This document shows, piece by piece, positions 43,534 to 52,100 of a stretch of 64,000 nucleotides of DNA. The notes beneath the pieces were generated by a model. That model did no database searches. It was not told the origin of the DNA and worked only from the letters and a program-made list of their open reading frames with translations. The DNA lies in NCBI RefSeq assembly GCF_003014485.1, contig NZ_PYGA01000011.1, positions 1-64,000 on the forward strand. Reading direction: 5' to 3'. This DNA is from Murinocardiopsis flavida (lineage in GTDB: Bacteria; Actinomycetota; Actinomycetes; Streptosporangiales; Streptosporangiaceae). How positions within the stretch are numbered: the stretch's first letter is position 1; each line of letters starts with the position of its first letter. The position numbers and the translations under genes were made by a program.

Positions 43534-44495
43534 CGCGCGGCCTCGACCAGCAGTCCGCTCTCGGCCAGGTAGCCGAGGGCCGCCTCGCGGTTCGCGCCCC
43601 GGACCTGGACGTTGAGCCGCCCCACCGAGCTGCCCGAAACCGTCTCGACCGCGCCGCCGAGCACGTTGACGTCGACGTCGAACCTGCGCGTCAGCTCCGA
43701 CATCAGCGGCTCGTCGTAGGACCGGGTGTAGGTGATCGCCACGGCGTCGGGGACGTCGGTGGCCGGCAGCGGGAACAGCGAGCGCGCCAGCAGCGAGCCC
43801 GGCGTGCCCAGCAGGTCGAGGACGCGGCCGGACTCGCGGAACACCCCGCGCTCCATGATCGCCGCGGAGTCGCAGATGCGCTTGATCACATCCATCTCGT
43901 GGGTGATCAGCAGGACCGTGAGGCCGAGTTCGCGGTTCAGGTCGCGCAGCAGTTCCAGGATGGACGCCGTGGTCTCGGGGTCGAGCGCCGATGTGGCCTC
44001 GTCGCTGAGCAGCACCTTGGGCCGCGACGCCAGTGCGCGGGCGATCCCGACCCGCTGCTTCTGGCCGCCCGAAAGCTGCGCCGGGTGCGCCTTCGCCTTG
44101 TCCGAAAGGCCGACCAGCTCCAGGAGTTCGCCGACGCGGCGGCCGCGCTCGGCGCGGCCGACCCCGGCGACCTCCAGCGGGAAGGCCACGTTCGACGCGA
44201 CCGTGCGCGAGGAGAGCAGCGCGAAGTGCTGGTGCACCATGCCGATGGAGCGGCGGGCGGCGCGCAGCCGCGCGCCGCTGAGCGCGGTCAGCTCCTCGCC
44301 CGCGACCCGGACGACCCCGTCGGTGGGCCGTTCGAGCAGGTTCACGCAACGGAGCAGGGTGCTCTTGCCCGCCCCGCTCTGGCCGACCACGCCGAAGACC
44401 TCACCGGGGCTGACCGTCAGGTCGACCCCGTCCATCGCGACGACCTCGCGGTCCTTCAACCGGTAGACCTTGCGCAGGCCGACGGCGTCTATCAC
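43530..44495 (-). CDS. metN: Methionine ABC transporter ATPase MetN
   Basis: 321 residues. ABC domain: Walker A GQSGAGKST, signature LSGGQKQR, Walker B VLLSDEATSALD, switch His in LITHEMD. The C-terminal NIL-type domain (about 245-321, AITYTRSYDEPLMSELTRRFDVDVNVLGG) binds methionine and gives trans-inhibition. GTG at 44495 follows GGGGA. It is the first gene of metN-I-Q. Confidence 0.95.
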   Translation of the reverse strand: MIDAVGLRKVYRLKDREVVAMDGVDLTVSPGEVFGVVGQSGAGKSTLLRCVNLLERPTDGVVRVAGEELTALSGARLRAARRSIGMVHQHFALLSSRTVASNVAFPLEVAGVGRAERGRRVGELLELVGLSDKAKAHPAQLSGGQKQRVGIARALASRPKVLLSDEATSALDPETTASILELLRDLNRELGLTVLLITHEMDVIKRICDSAAIMERGVFRESGRVLDLLGTPGSLLARSLFPLPATDVPDAVAITYTRSYDEPLMSELTRRFDVDVNVLGGAVETVSGSSVGRLNVQVRGANREAALGYLAESGLLVEAAR

Positions 44496-45031
44496 GTGTT
44501 TCCCCGGTTCCTTCGGAGTAGTGGGTTGGCTCGGGCCGCGGGCCCCGGCCGGACCGCCCCGCGGTCGGCCCGACCGGTGAACACTCCCGGTCAGGAGCCT
44601 ACGAGGGGCCGCTGCGGCAGCGGAGGACGCGCCCGCATGCGGGCGCGCCGCACGCCTGGCACAACCCGCCGCGCGTTCAGGGAATTTCGGGCGGAGCGGG
44701 TAATCCCAGCCACAATTCATACTATAACAGTAGGAAACGAGGGTCGGATCCCTGCCCTGTTCCGGCGGCCGCGCGGCGCCGCCGGCCCGCACCCCGCTCC
44801 GGCCCGCACCCAGGGTGCTCCCCCGAACCGCCTAGACTCTGTTCCGGCCCAGCGGGTCCGCGTCCCCGCGACGCCGCCCCTCGACGCTGGCCCTCGACAC
44901 CGGCCCGCTCCGGCAGCCGCGAGGGTGCCGCCGACGACCCCCTGGGACTGCCGCCTAACGGAGCAGGCGGTCCGGCCGCGCGGTACCCCGCCGATCCCGC
45001 GCGCCCCACCCCTGCGCAGAGGAGCAAACGA
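44496..45031. other. Divergent upstream region of metN and the secreted coiled-coil protein
   Basis: About 535 bases. It contains a perfect 20-bp palindrome (44628-44647) and, on the minus strand, an AT-rich patch with a TATAGT-like -10 near 44725 that could be the metN promoter. I looked for a SAM-I/SAM-II riboswitch core and did not find one. No gene seen. Confidence 0.55.
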
Positions 45032-46060
45032 GTGCAGTTCGACCAGCGGGAGCGCACCGCCGGCGCCGATGACTTCGCGGACTTCTGGGCGCCCGACCCC
45101 CGCCCCCGGGTATGGGACGGCCTGTCGGAGCGGGCCCTGCCCGCGGGCCGCAGGCTGCGCCGCGGCGCCGTCCGCTGCGCGGCCGTCGCGGTCGCCGTGG
45201 CGGCCTGCTCCACCCTCACCGCCGTCCCCGCCGCCGCAGAGAACCTCGACTCGCTCCTCGGCAAGGCCGACGAACTCAGCGACGAGTACAACGGTGAACT
45301 GCGCGACATGGAGGGCGTCCTGGAGGACGCCAAGAAGGCCGACGAGCGCGCCAAGAAGACCCAGAAGGAGGTCGACGACGCGCGCGAGCACGTCCGCCGC
45401 CTCGCGGTGTCGCAGTACACCGGCGGCGGCCTCGAACCGGCGCTGACCCTGTTCGTCGAGGACGAGCCGCAGGACCTCATCGACCGGTCACTGCTCGTCC
45501 ACCACCTCTCCGAGAACAACGAAGACCGCATCGAAGGGCTCCAGCAGGCGATCTCCCGCGACAAAAAGGCGCGCGACAACGCGCAGGGGAAGGTCGACAT
45601 CGCGGAGAAGGACCTGAAGAAGCTCGACGACCGCCGCGCCAAGGTCCAGAAGATGATCGCCGACCACCCCGCGCAGGAGATGGGCCCGCCCGACAACCTC
45701 ACGCCGCGCACCCGCCAGATGAAAGAGGTCATCAGCGAGAAGTTCGGCGAGAACAAGAAGCACGGCGGGGTCGGCTGCTACCGGCCCGACGGCGGATTCG
45801 TCGTCGGCGAGCACCCCAAGGGGCGGGCCTGCGACTTCATGGTCGACAACAACGGCCAGATGCCGTCGCAGGAGCAGATCGACCACGGCCAGGAGATCGC
45901 CGACTGGGGCAAGAAGAACGCCGACCGGCTCGGGATCATGTACATCATCTACCGGCAGCAGATCTGGGACGTCCGCCGCGGCGGCGGCTGGCGCGACATG
46001 TCGGACCGCGGCAGCATCACCGAGAACCACTTCGACCACGTGCACATCTCGATGTTCTGA
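45032..46060 (+). CDS. Secreted coiled-coil protein with ARB_07466/M15-like C-terminal domain
   Basis: 342 residues from a GTG with GAGGAG upstream. A 45-residue cytoplasmic lead precedes a hydrophobic segment (CAAVAVAVAACSTLTAVPAAA), so it is exported or anchored. Residues about 70-220 form a long charged coiled coil (ENLDSLLGKADELSDEYNGELR and following). The C-terminal domain has GGVGCYRPD, HPKGRACDFMV and NHFDHVHISMF; these His/Asp positions resemble the zinc site of M15-type endopeptidase-like domains. A role in peptidoglycan remodelling is likely. The stop codon begins a 12-bp periodic repeat. Confidence 0.82.
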   Translation: MQFDQRERTAGADDFADFWAPDPRPRVWDGLSERALPAGRRLRRGAVRCAAVAVAVAACSTLTAVPAAAENLDSLLGKADELSDEYNGELRDMEGVLEDAKKADERAKKTQKEVDDAREHVRRLAVSQYTGGGLEPALTLFVEDEPQDLIDRSLLVHHLSENNEDRIEGLQQAISRDKKARDNAQGKVDIAEKDLKKLDDRRAKVQKMIADHPAQEMGPPDNLTPRTRQMKEVISEKFGENKKHGGVGCYRPDGGFVVGEHPKGRACDFMVDNNGQMPSQEQIDHGQEIADWGKKNADRLGIMYIIYRQQIWDVRRGGGWRDMSDRGSITENHFDHVHISMF

Positions 46061-46113
46061 CCGCTGTTCCGACCGCTGCTCCTATCCCCGTTCCGGCCGG
46101 CGCTCCGATCAGG
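46054..46113. repeat. Degenerate 12-bp periodic repeat at a stop codon
   Basis: Five 12-base units (46054-46065, 46066-46077, 46078-46089, 46090-46101, 46102-46113), most starting GTTCC or GCTCC, start at the last two codons of the coiled-coil protein gene. Confidence 0.6.
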
Positions 46114-46224
46114 TGGTGCGGCCGGCCCGCCGACCACTGGTCCGAACGGCCCGCCGAACGCCACTGCGGCCGGTGCCGCGACCGGCGCGCCGCCCGCGCA
46201 CGCGGCACCACCGCCAGGGGACGG

Positions 46225-46377
46225 TCAGCCCGTGAAGACCGGGGCGTAGATCAGCGCCATGCAGCCGCCCGTGAGGGCGAGGACCGCCGCGATGGCGAGG
46301 AAGAAGACGAACCAGGCGACGAAGCCGTGCCTGGGGGGTGTCCTGCGCCCGCTGGTGTCGGCGGTGTTCGGCGGCAT
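46225..46377 (-). CDS. 50-residue single-span membrane protein
   Basis: Starts MPPNTADTSGRRTPPRHG, followed by one hydrophobic helix (FVAWFVFFLAIAAVLALTGGC) and a short ALIYAPVFTG tail. A strong AGGGAGGG lies 8 bases before the ATG at 46377, which is the main evidence that this small frame is translated. No homologue is recognised. Confidence 0.65.
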   Translation of the reverse strand: MPPNTADTSGRRTPPRHGFVAWFVFFLAIAAVLALTGGCMALIYAPVFTG

Positions 46378-46917
46378 CGGCTCGGCCCTCCCTGTCGAGG
46401 CGGACGGGCGGACGGCTGATACGTCCGGATTCGTCCTCGGCACCCGTAGGACGCCCCGCCCGCCTCCGCCGTGGCCATCGCCGGGTTTCGATCGGGCAAC
46501 GATCCACCGGCCCGCACGGCGGTCCGGGCGGCCGCGGCACCCCTGCCGCGCGCCGTTGAGCCCGGTGACGGCGGGCCGCGGTGCGCCCGCCGAAGGCGGC
46601 CGGTTCCGGTCGCCGTGCGGGCCGCCCCTCCCCGGCGCCCCTCTCAGCGGCTAGGCTTCCAGGCGGCACCTGAATCGGCGGGATGAGGAGAGCACGCCTC
46701 CTCCCTCACCCCGATCCCGACTCGGAGCCGGTCGCAGGGAAGGCGACCGCGCCGGTGCTGCGACGCCCTCGCGTGTGCCGTGCCCTCGGCGGCCCCCAAC
46801 GCCGACCCATATCCTTCCCACTGGCCCGCGCGTCACCAACACCCGACCGTACGCCGGGCACCCGACCGTGATCTTGCGATGGAACCATGAGCGCGTCGGC
46901 GAACGTCCCAGGACACA
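46378..46917. other. Gene-free interval
   Basis: About 540 bases. Several open frames exist on both strands, but none has a ribosome-binding site or a protein-like sequence. No RNA gene or strong palindrome was seen. Confidence 0.5.
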
Positions 46918-46949
46918 TCATTAACGCAGCAGGTCATTAACGCAGCAGG
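46918..46949. repeat. Exact 16-bp tandem duplication upstream of a membrane protein gene
   Basis: TCATTAACGCAGCAGG occurs twice in direct succession (46918-46933, 46934-46949), ending 13 bases before the ATG at 46963. Being exact, it is either recent or a double regulator site. Confidence 0.9.
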
Positions 46950-46962
46950 CGCGAGGGGAGCC

Positions 46963-47979
46963 ATGAGCGACAACGGACCCTACACACAGCCACCCCAGTA
47001 CCCGGGTGGCGAGGGCAACAACTCCGGAGGTCAGCCGCCTTACGGGGGATACGGCGACCCCAACGCCGCTGCGCAGTACCCCGGCGGCTACAACCCCGCG
47101 AGCGGCGGCCAGCCCGGGTTCGGGCCGCAGGGTCCCTACGGCGCCGGCCCCCAGCCGGGCCCCGGCTTCCAGCAGCCCCACGACCAGCAGATGTTCCAGG
47201 GTGGTGGCGGAGGTGGGCAGCCGCCCTACCCCGGCGGCACCCCCGGGTACCCGCCGCCGAAGAAGAGCAGCGCCGGGCTGTGGATCGTCATCGGCGGCGG
47301 CGCCGTCATCCTCGTGCTGGTGGTCGCCGTCGTGGTGATGCTGCTCCGCACCGGCGGCGGCACCCCCACTACCCCCACCTCCCCCGAGGAGACCGCTCCG
47401 CAGGCCGACCCCAGCGCCGAGCAGCCCGAGGGCGGCGAAGGGGCACCCAAGGGCGAGGCGCCCTACGCGCTCCCCGAGGACGCCTGCAAGGTGCTGACCG
47501 AGACCCAGGCCAGCGAGTACGGCTCCTCCGACGCCGGCAGCAAGAACCTCAGCGACAGCCGGTCCTCGTGCAACTGGTCGCTCAGCGGTGAGGACCGCAG
47601 CTACGGCACCCTGTCCGTGGAGTACCAGACCCCCTACGCCGGGTCCGACTCCATCGAGGGCGCGAAGACCGACTACAAGGACGCCGTCGAGTCGGCCACC
47701 GACACCGACAACTCCTACACCAAGATCAAGATCCTCAACGAGGAGGAGGTCGACCTCGGCAACGAGGCGACGCTGGTGTTCTCCGAGCAGAAGGGCGTCA
47801 GCACCCAGTCGGTCGCCGAGCTGCTCGTCCGCCAGGACAACATCAACATCAACATCCGGTACACCATGAGCGGCAACGTCCTGGAGGAGAACCCTCCGGC
47901 GCCGCTGAAGTACTCCGACGTCGAGGAGCTGGTCCCCGAGATCGGCAAGCTCGCCGTCGACCACGTGGGCGCCTCCTGA
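46963..47979 (+). CDS. Membrane protein with Pro/Gly-rich cytoplasmic tail and extracellular domain
   Basis: 338 residues. Residues 1-100 are Pro/Gly/Gln/Tyr-rich and disordered (many PPYGG-, GFGPQGPYG-like units). One helix (LWIVIGGGAVILVLVVAVVVMLL) follows, then a Thr/Pro/Glu linker, then an extracellular domain of about 170 residues with two cysteines (DACKVLTE, SSCNWSL), which suggests a disulfide. The domain resembles DUF3558-like extracellular domains of actinobacteria. GAGGGGAG precedes the ATG. Monocistronic, with a terminator after it. Confidence 0.75.
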   Translation: MSDNGPYTQPPQYPGGEGNNSGGQPPYGGYGDPNAAAQYPGGYNPASGGQPGFGPQGPYGAGPQPGPGFQQPHDQQMFQGGGGGGQPPYPGGTPGYPPPKKSSAGLWIVIGGGAVILVLVVAVVVMLLRTGGGTPTTPTSPEETAPQADPSAEQPEGGEGAPKGEAPYALPEDACKVLTETQASEYGSSDAGSKNLSDSRSSCNWSLSGEDRSYGTLSVEYQTPYAGSDSIEGAKTDYKDAVESATDTDNSYTKIKILNEEEVDLGNEATLVFSEQKGVSTQSVAELLVRQDNININIRYTMSGNVLEENPPAPLKYSDVEELVPEIGKLAVDHVGAS

Positions 47980-47993
47980 CCCGTTCCGCCCAG

Positions 47994-48032
47994 CGGCGCC
48001 CGTTCCCCGTCACGGGGGGCGGGCGCCGTTTT
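47994..48032 (+). terminator. Intrinsic terminator
   Basis: Outer stem 47994-48002 with 48020-48028 (9 bp) plus an inner C/G-run pairing, followed by TTTT at 48029-48032. It lies 15 bases after the membrane protein gene. Confidence 0.85.
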
Positions 48033-48103
48033 CGGTGCCGCCGGTGCCGCCGCCCGGTCGGCGCCGGGCACCGCTGCCGCACACCTGCCGCACACCAGGG
48101 CAC

Positions 48104-48117
48104 TGACAACGTTGTCA
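48104..48117. promoter_or_regulatory. LacI-type operator upstream of lacI-pfkB
   Basis: TGACAACGTTGTCA, a perfect 14-bp palindrome typical of LacI-family sites (central CG), about 100 bases before the regulator gene. The identical sequence lies upstream of the sugar ABC operon at 58138-58151. Confidence 0.9.
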
Positions 48118-48219
48118 ATCGTCCTCGCCTCCCGTCATACTCCCGTTGTGGGGCGAACGCGTCCCGTGCCGCCCTCTGCACGCAGACGGCGGGCCGGCGG
48201 CAGGGACGGAGGGCGCGGG

Positions 48220-49260
48220 GTGGACGCCGCACCGAGGCAGACCCGCGATGTCGCGCGGCCGACCATGAAGGACGTCGCCCGCGAGGCCGCCGTGGGCCTG
48301 AAGACGGTCTCGCGCGTCGTCAACGGCGAACCCGGCGTCTCCGAGGCGACCATCGCGCGGGTGCGCGACGTGATCTCACGGCTCGGCTACCGGCGCGACG
48401 ACGCCGCCCGCGAACTCCGCAACGGCCAGGTCGCCTCCATCGGCCTCATCCTGGAGGACTCCACCGACCCGTTCTACGCGCACCTGGTCGGCGCCGTCCA
48501 GGACGTCGCGCAGGCCAACGGCATGCTCGCCCTCACCGGCACCTCCGACGAGGACCCCGCGGCAGAGCGCGACCTCGGCCTCGCCCTGTGCGCCCGCCGC
48601 GTCCAAGGGCTGGTCATCGTCCCGGCGCCGGGCGCCGACCACCACTACCTGGCGCCCGAGCTCGCCGCCGGCATGGCGGCGGTGTTCGTCGACCGCCCCC
48701 CGGTGGGCGTGCGGGCCGACACCGTCCTGACCGACAACCGCGGCGGGGCGCGCGCGGCGACGGCGCACCTGATCGCGCACGGCCACCGCCGCATCGCCTT
48801 CCTCGCCGACGCCCCCGGCATCTTCACGGCGGCCCTGCGCCGCGAGGGCTACCGCGACGCGCTCGCCGCGGCGGGGATCCCCGCCGACGAGGCGCTGATC
48901 GCCATGGAAACGCCGCTGCCCGAGGCGGTGCGGGCGGCGCTGCGCGCCTTCGAGCGGCTGGACCGGCCGCCGACCGCCCTGGTCACCGGGAACAACCGCA
49001 CCACCGTGGCGGTGCTGCGCGCGCTGGCGCAGGCCGCGGTGCGCCCCGCCATCGTCGGCTTCGACGACTTCGAGCTCGCCGACCTGATGACGCCCCCGGT
49101 CACCGTCGTCGCCCAGGACCCCGTCGGGATGGGGCGGGCGGCCGCCCATGCCCTGTTCAGGCGGCTCGCGGGGGACGACTCCCCCGCGCGCAGCATCGAA
49201 CTGCCCACCAGGCTCATCGCCCGCGGCTCGGGCGAGACGCCACCCCCCACCCCCGGATAG
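48220..49260 (+). CDS. LacI-family regulator of a sugar kinase / ABC transporter regulon
   Basis: 346 residues. HTH: PTMKDVAREAAVGLKTVSRVVNGEPGVSEATIARV with hinge LGYRRDDAARELRNGQV. A sugar-binding-protein-like effector domain follows (GLILEDSTDPFYAHLVGAV and onwards). GTG at 48220 has GGAGGG upstream. The 14-bp palindrome in front of it, and its twin in front of the ABC operon, point to autoregulation and control of sugar uptake. It lies 10 bases before the PfkB kinase. The sugar is not identifiable from sequence alone. Confidence 0.92.
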   Translation: MDAAPRQTRDVARPTMKDVAREAAVGLKTVSRVVNGEPGVSEATIARVRDVISRLGYRRDDAARELRNGQVASIGLILEDSTDPFYAHLVGAVQDVAQANGMLALTGTSDEDPAAERDLGLALCARRVQGLVIVPAPGADHHYLAPELAAGMAAVFVDRPPVGVRADTVLTDNRGGARAATAHLIAHGHRRIAFLADAPGIFTAALRREGYRDALAAAGIPADEALIAMETPLPEAVRAALRAFERLDRPPTALVTGNNRTTVAVLRALAQAAVRPAIVGFDDFELADLMTPPVTVVAQDPVGMGRAAAHALFRRLAGDDSPARSIELPTRLIARGSGETPPPTPG

Positions 49261-49270
49261 GAACGGCCTC

Positions 49271-50215
49271 ATGATCACCGTTGTCGGCGAGACGCTGATC
49301 GACCTCATCAGCGGCGGAAGCGGGACCTACCGCTCGACGCCGGGCGGCGCGCCGGCCAATGCCGCGGTCACCCTCGCCCGGCTCGGCGTCCCCGTGACGC
49401 TCGCCGCGCGGATCGGCGACGACAAGTTCGGCCGCACCCTGCGCGCCTACGTCGCGTCGCGGGGGGTCGGCACCCGCGACCTGGTCGCCGCGACCCAGGC
49501 GACCACGCTCGCCATCGCCAACGTCGACGGCACCGGCAGCGCCGAGTACGACTTCTACGTCCGGGACACCGCCGACTGGCAGTGGCGGCCCGAGGAACTG
49601 CCCGACCCCCTCGAATCCGATGTCACCGCGCTGCACGTGGGCTCTCTGGCGCTGGCCATGGCGCCGGGCGCGGCCGTCCTCGAGGAGTGGATCGGCCGCC
49701 AGCGGGGCCAGGCCACCGTCAGCTACGACCCGAACGTGCGCCCGGCGCTGGCGGGGACGCCCGAGGAGGAGCGGATTCGGATCGAGCGCCAGGTGGCGAT
49801 GGCGGACATCGTCAAGGCGAGCGACGCCGACCTGCGGTTCCTCTACCCCGACGAGGAGGTCGGCGCGGCAGCGGAGCGGTGGACCCGCCTGGGGCCCGCA
49901 CTGGTCCTGGTCACCCAGGGCGGCGACGACACGCTGGTCCTGCGGGGCGGCCCCGCCCCGGTGTCGCTGCGCTGCGCGCCGCCGAAGGTCGACGTGGTGG
50001 ACACGGTGGGCGCGGGCGACGCGCTCGCCGCCGGGCTGCTGGACGCGCTCGGCCAGGTCGACGCCCTCGGCGCCGCACAGCGGGACCGGCTGCGCTCCCT
50101 GTCCGAGCCGGAGCTGCTGGCGTGCGTCGGGCACGCCCAGCTCGCCGCCGCGCGCACCTGCGAGCGCCTCGGCGCCGACCCCGGCCCGCTGGACCTCCCG
50201 CCGGTCGCCGGCTGA
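49271..50215 (+). CDS. PfkB-family sugar kinase (fructokinase-like)
   Basis: 314 residues, ribokinase fold. Begins ITVVGETLIDLI, with the substrate loop GGAPANAAVTLARLG and the catalytic, anion-hole motif DTVGAGDALAAG near residue 250. It phosphorylates a monosaccharide with ATP; fructose is the most common substrate of this subgroup. It is cotranscribed with the LacI regulator, and the shared operator ties it to the ABC transporter 10 kb downstream. Confidence 0.9.
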   Translation: MITVVGETLIDLISGGSGTYRSTPGGAPANAAVTLARLGVPVTLAARIGDDKFGRTLRAYVASRGVGTRDLVAATQATTLAIANVDGTGSAEYDFYVRDTADWQWRPEELPDPLESDVTALHVGSLALAMAPGAAVLEEWIGRQRGQATVSYDPNVRPALAGTPEEERIRIERQVAMADIVKASDADLRFLYPDEEVGAAAERWTRLGPALVLVTQGGDDTLVLRGGPAPVSLRCAPPKVDVVDTVGAGDALAAGLLDALGQVDALGAAQRDRLRSLSEPELLACVGHAQLAAARTCERLGADPGPLDLPPVAG

Positions 50216-50311
50216 CCCGCCGGGCGGGGCCGCGGGCGCGTTCCGGTGCCCGGTGGGCGCTCGCGCGGGCCGCCGGGGCGGCACCGCCGTGGTGCGGTCG
50301 GCCCGCACGCG

Positions 50312-50347
50312 GTGCCCCCGATGGCGGGCACCGGGCATCGGGGGCAC
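50312..50347 (+). terminator. Hairpin after the PfkB gene
   Basis: A perfect 12-bp stem (50312-50323 and 50336-50347) with a 12-base loop, about 100 bases after the stop codon. The rest of 50216-50567 shows no gene. Confidence 0.65.
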
Positions 50348-50567
50348 TCCCCCCGGGCACCGCGGCACGCTCCGACCAGGGCGGACTAGAATGTCGGGCG
50401 CGCCGGGGCCGCGGCGCGCACCGGCTCCGCGGCAGGGCGGGACGATCCGGCGCCGCGCCGGGCGCCGACGCGTGCACCGGTCCCGCCGCACGGGAGAACG
50501 GCGCCGCGCCGGCCGCCGCACAGAGCGGGTCGCGCCGCACCGGGGCGCAATCGCGGGAGGGACCGGC

Positions 50568-52100
50568 ATGCCGCTGACCATTCGAGGGCTGCTCACCCAC
50601 GGGGAGCTGGGCCTCTCACTGGCAGCGGGTGCGGCGGGCATCGACCGCGCCGTGAACTGGGTGCACGCCAGCGAGGTCCCCGACCCCACCCCGTGGCTCG
50701 ACCCGGGGTCCCTCGTCATCGCCACCGGGCTGGGCCACGGCTCGCCCGGGGTGATGGCCGGCACGGTCCGCAGCCTCGCCGCGACCGGCGCCGCCGGCCT
50801 GGGGGTCGCCGTCGACGTCGTGTACGCGGCGGTGCCCGAGGAGGTGCTGGCCGCGGGCGAGGAGACCGGCCTGCCCATCCTGGTGGTCCCCTTCGCCACA
50901 CCGTTCGTCGCCATCGCCCGCGCGGCGGCCGACCGGATCGCCGAGGAGGAGCGCGCGGCCCTGCACCAGGCGCTGACCACGCACCAGCGGCTCACCGCCT
51001 CGGTACTGGAGCACGGGGCCGCGCTCGGCAGCACCCTGGTACTGGCGCGCTCGCTCGGCGGGTGGGCCGCCGTCGCCGACCGGGCGGGGCGGATCACCGC
51101 TGCCACCCCGACCGGCGCGGCAGCGGCGGCGGAGCGCTGCCTCGCCGAGCTCCCCGAGCCCGCTCCCGGGCGCACCGCGTCGACATCGGACGCCGAGGGG
51201 CACCTCATCGCCTACGGACTCGGCGCGGCCGCGGCGCGCGGCACCCTGATCGCCTGGCGCGAGCGGCCCTACACCGGCCCCGAGTACAGCGTCATCGCCG
51301 CTGCGGCGTCGCTGGTCACCTACGAGTCGGAGGTGCAGTGGGCCGCGCGGGCGCGCGCGAGGCGCGCCGATATGGACGCCGTGCGCGACGCCCTCCGCGA
51401 CGGCGCCGACCCGAAGTCGACCGCCCGGCTGGCGGCCTCCTGGGGGCTCGACCCCCACACCCTGGTGGTCGCCGTGGTCGGCGGCGCCGAGCCCCTGCTC
51501 GGCGAGCCGCCCGAATGGTTGCAGGCGCTCCTCGCCGACCGCGACCTGCCGGCGCTCGCCTGCGCCACGGAGCGCGGCGAGGCGGTCCTGGTGTGCTCCG
51601 CCCCCGGGACGGTCATCGATCCCGTGCGGGCGGCCGCGGAGCGCGACGGCGGCCCCCGCCCGGCCGGGATCGGGGTGAGCGGCCCCGTGGGTCCCGGCGC
51701 GCTCGCCGACGGCCTGCGGCAGGCCCGCCAGGCCCTCGCCGCCGGCAGCAAGGAGGGCCGCGCCGTCACCGCGATCGGCGACCTGGGCGCACTGGACCTG
51801 CTGCTCGCGTCGTCGCGCGCCGAGGTCCCCGAAACCCTGATCCGGCGCCTGGTCGACCCGCTGCGCCGCGCGGGCGACGAGCGCGGCCTGCCGCTCGCCG
51901 AGAGCGTGCGGGTCTTCCTCGACCACAATGGGTCTCTCGCCGCCGCCGCGGCAGAGCTCGGCGTGCACCGGCACACGCTCCGCTCCCGGCTCGACCTGGC
52001 CGGGAGCGTCCTCGGCCGCGACCTCGACTCCTCCTATGTCCGGCTGGAGCTGGGTTTGGCGTTTCAGGCGCTGGCGCTCGCCCGGGGCGCGCCGGACTGA
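50568..52100 (+). CDS. PucR-family transcriptional regulator
   Basis: 510 residues. The N-terminal PucR ligand domain (about 5-125) begins LTIRGLLTHGELGLSLAAGAAG and contains WVHASEVPDPTPWLDPGSLVIATG. A GGDEF-like/variable middle region follows. The C-terminal HTH_30 (about 455-505) contains VFLDHNGSLAAAAAELGVHRHTLRSRL. Such regulators control purine, ureide or amino-acid catabolism. It converges with a symporter gene with which it shares 37 bases, and next to that is a ureohydrolase, so these are its probable targets. ATG at 50568 has GGGAGGG 6 bases away. Confidence 0.92.
   Translation: MPLTIRGLLTHGELGLSLAAGAAGIDRAVNWVHASEVPDPTPWLDPGSLVIATGLGHGSPGVMAGTVRSLAATGAAGLGVAVDVVYAAVPEEVLAAGEETGLPILVVPFATPFVAIARAAADRIAEEERAALHQALTTHQRLTASVLEHGAALGSTLVLARSLGGWAAVADRAGRITAATPTGAAAAAERCLAELPEPAPGRTASTSDAEGHLIAYGLGAAAARGTLIAWRERPYTGPEYSVIAAAASLVTYESEVQWAARARARRADMDAVRDALRDGADPKSTARLAASWGLDPHTLVVAVVGGAEPLLGEPPEWLQALLADRDLPALACATERGEAVLVCSAPGTVIDPVRAAAERDGGPRPAGIGVSGPVGPGALADGLRQARQALAAGSKEGRAVTAIGDLGALDLLLASSRAEVPETLIRRLVDPLRRAGDERGLPLAESVRVFLDHNGSLAAAAAELGVHRHTLRSRLDLAGSVLGRDLDSSYVRLELGLAFQALALARGAPD

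Noticed and set aside
44496-44760. Possible SAM riboswitch before metN-metI-metQ
   Set aside because: Looked for the SAM-I and SAM-II conserved cores on the minus strand; only simple GC hairpins were found.
46651-46871. Small open frames on both strands before the Pro/Gly-rich membrane protein
   Set aside because: No ribosome-binding site, Arg/Pro/Gly-biased shadows without a hydrophobic or motif-bearing segment.
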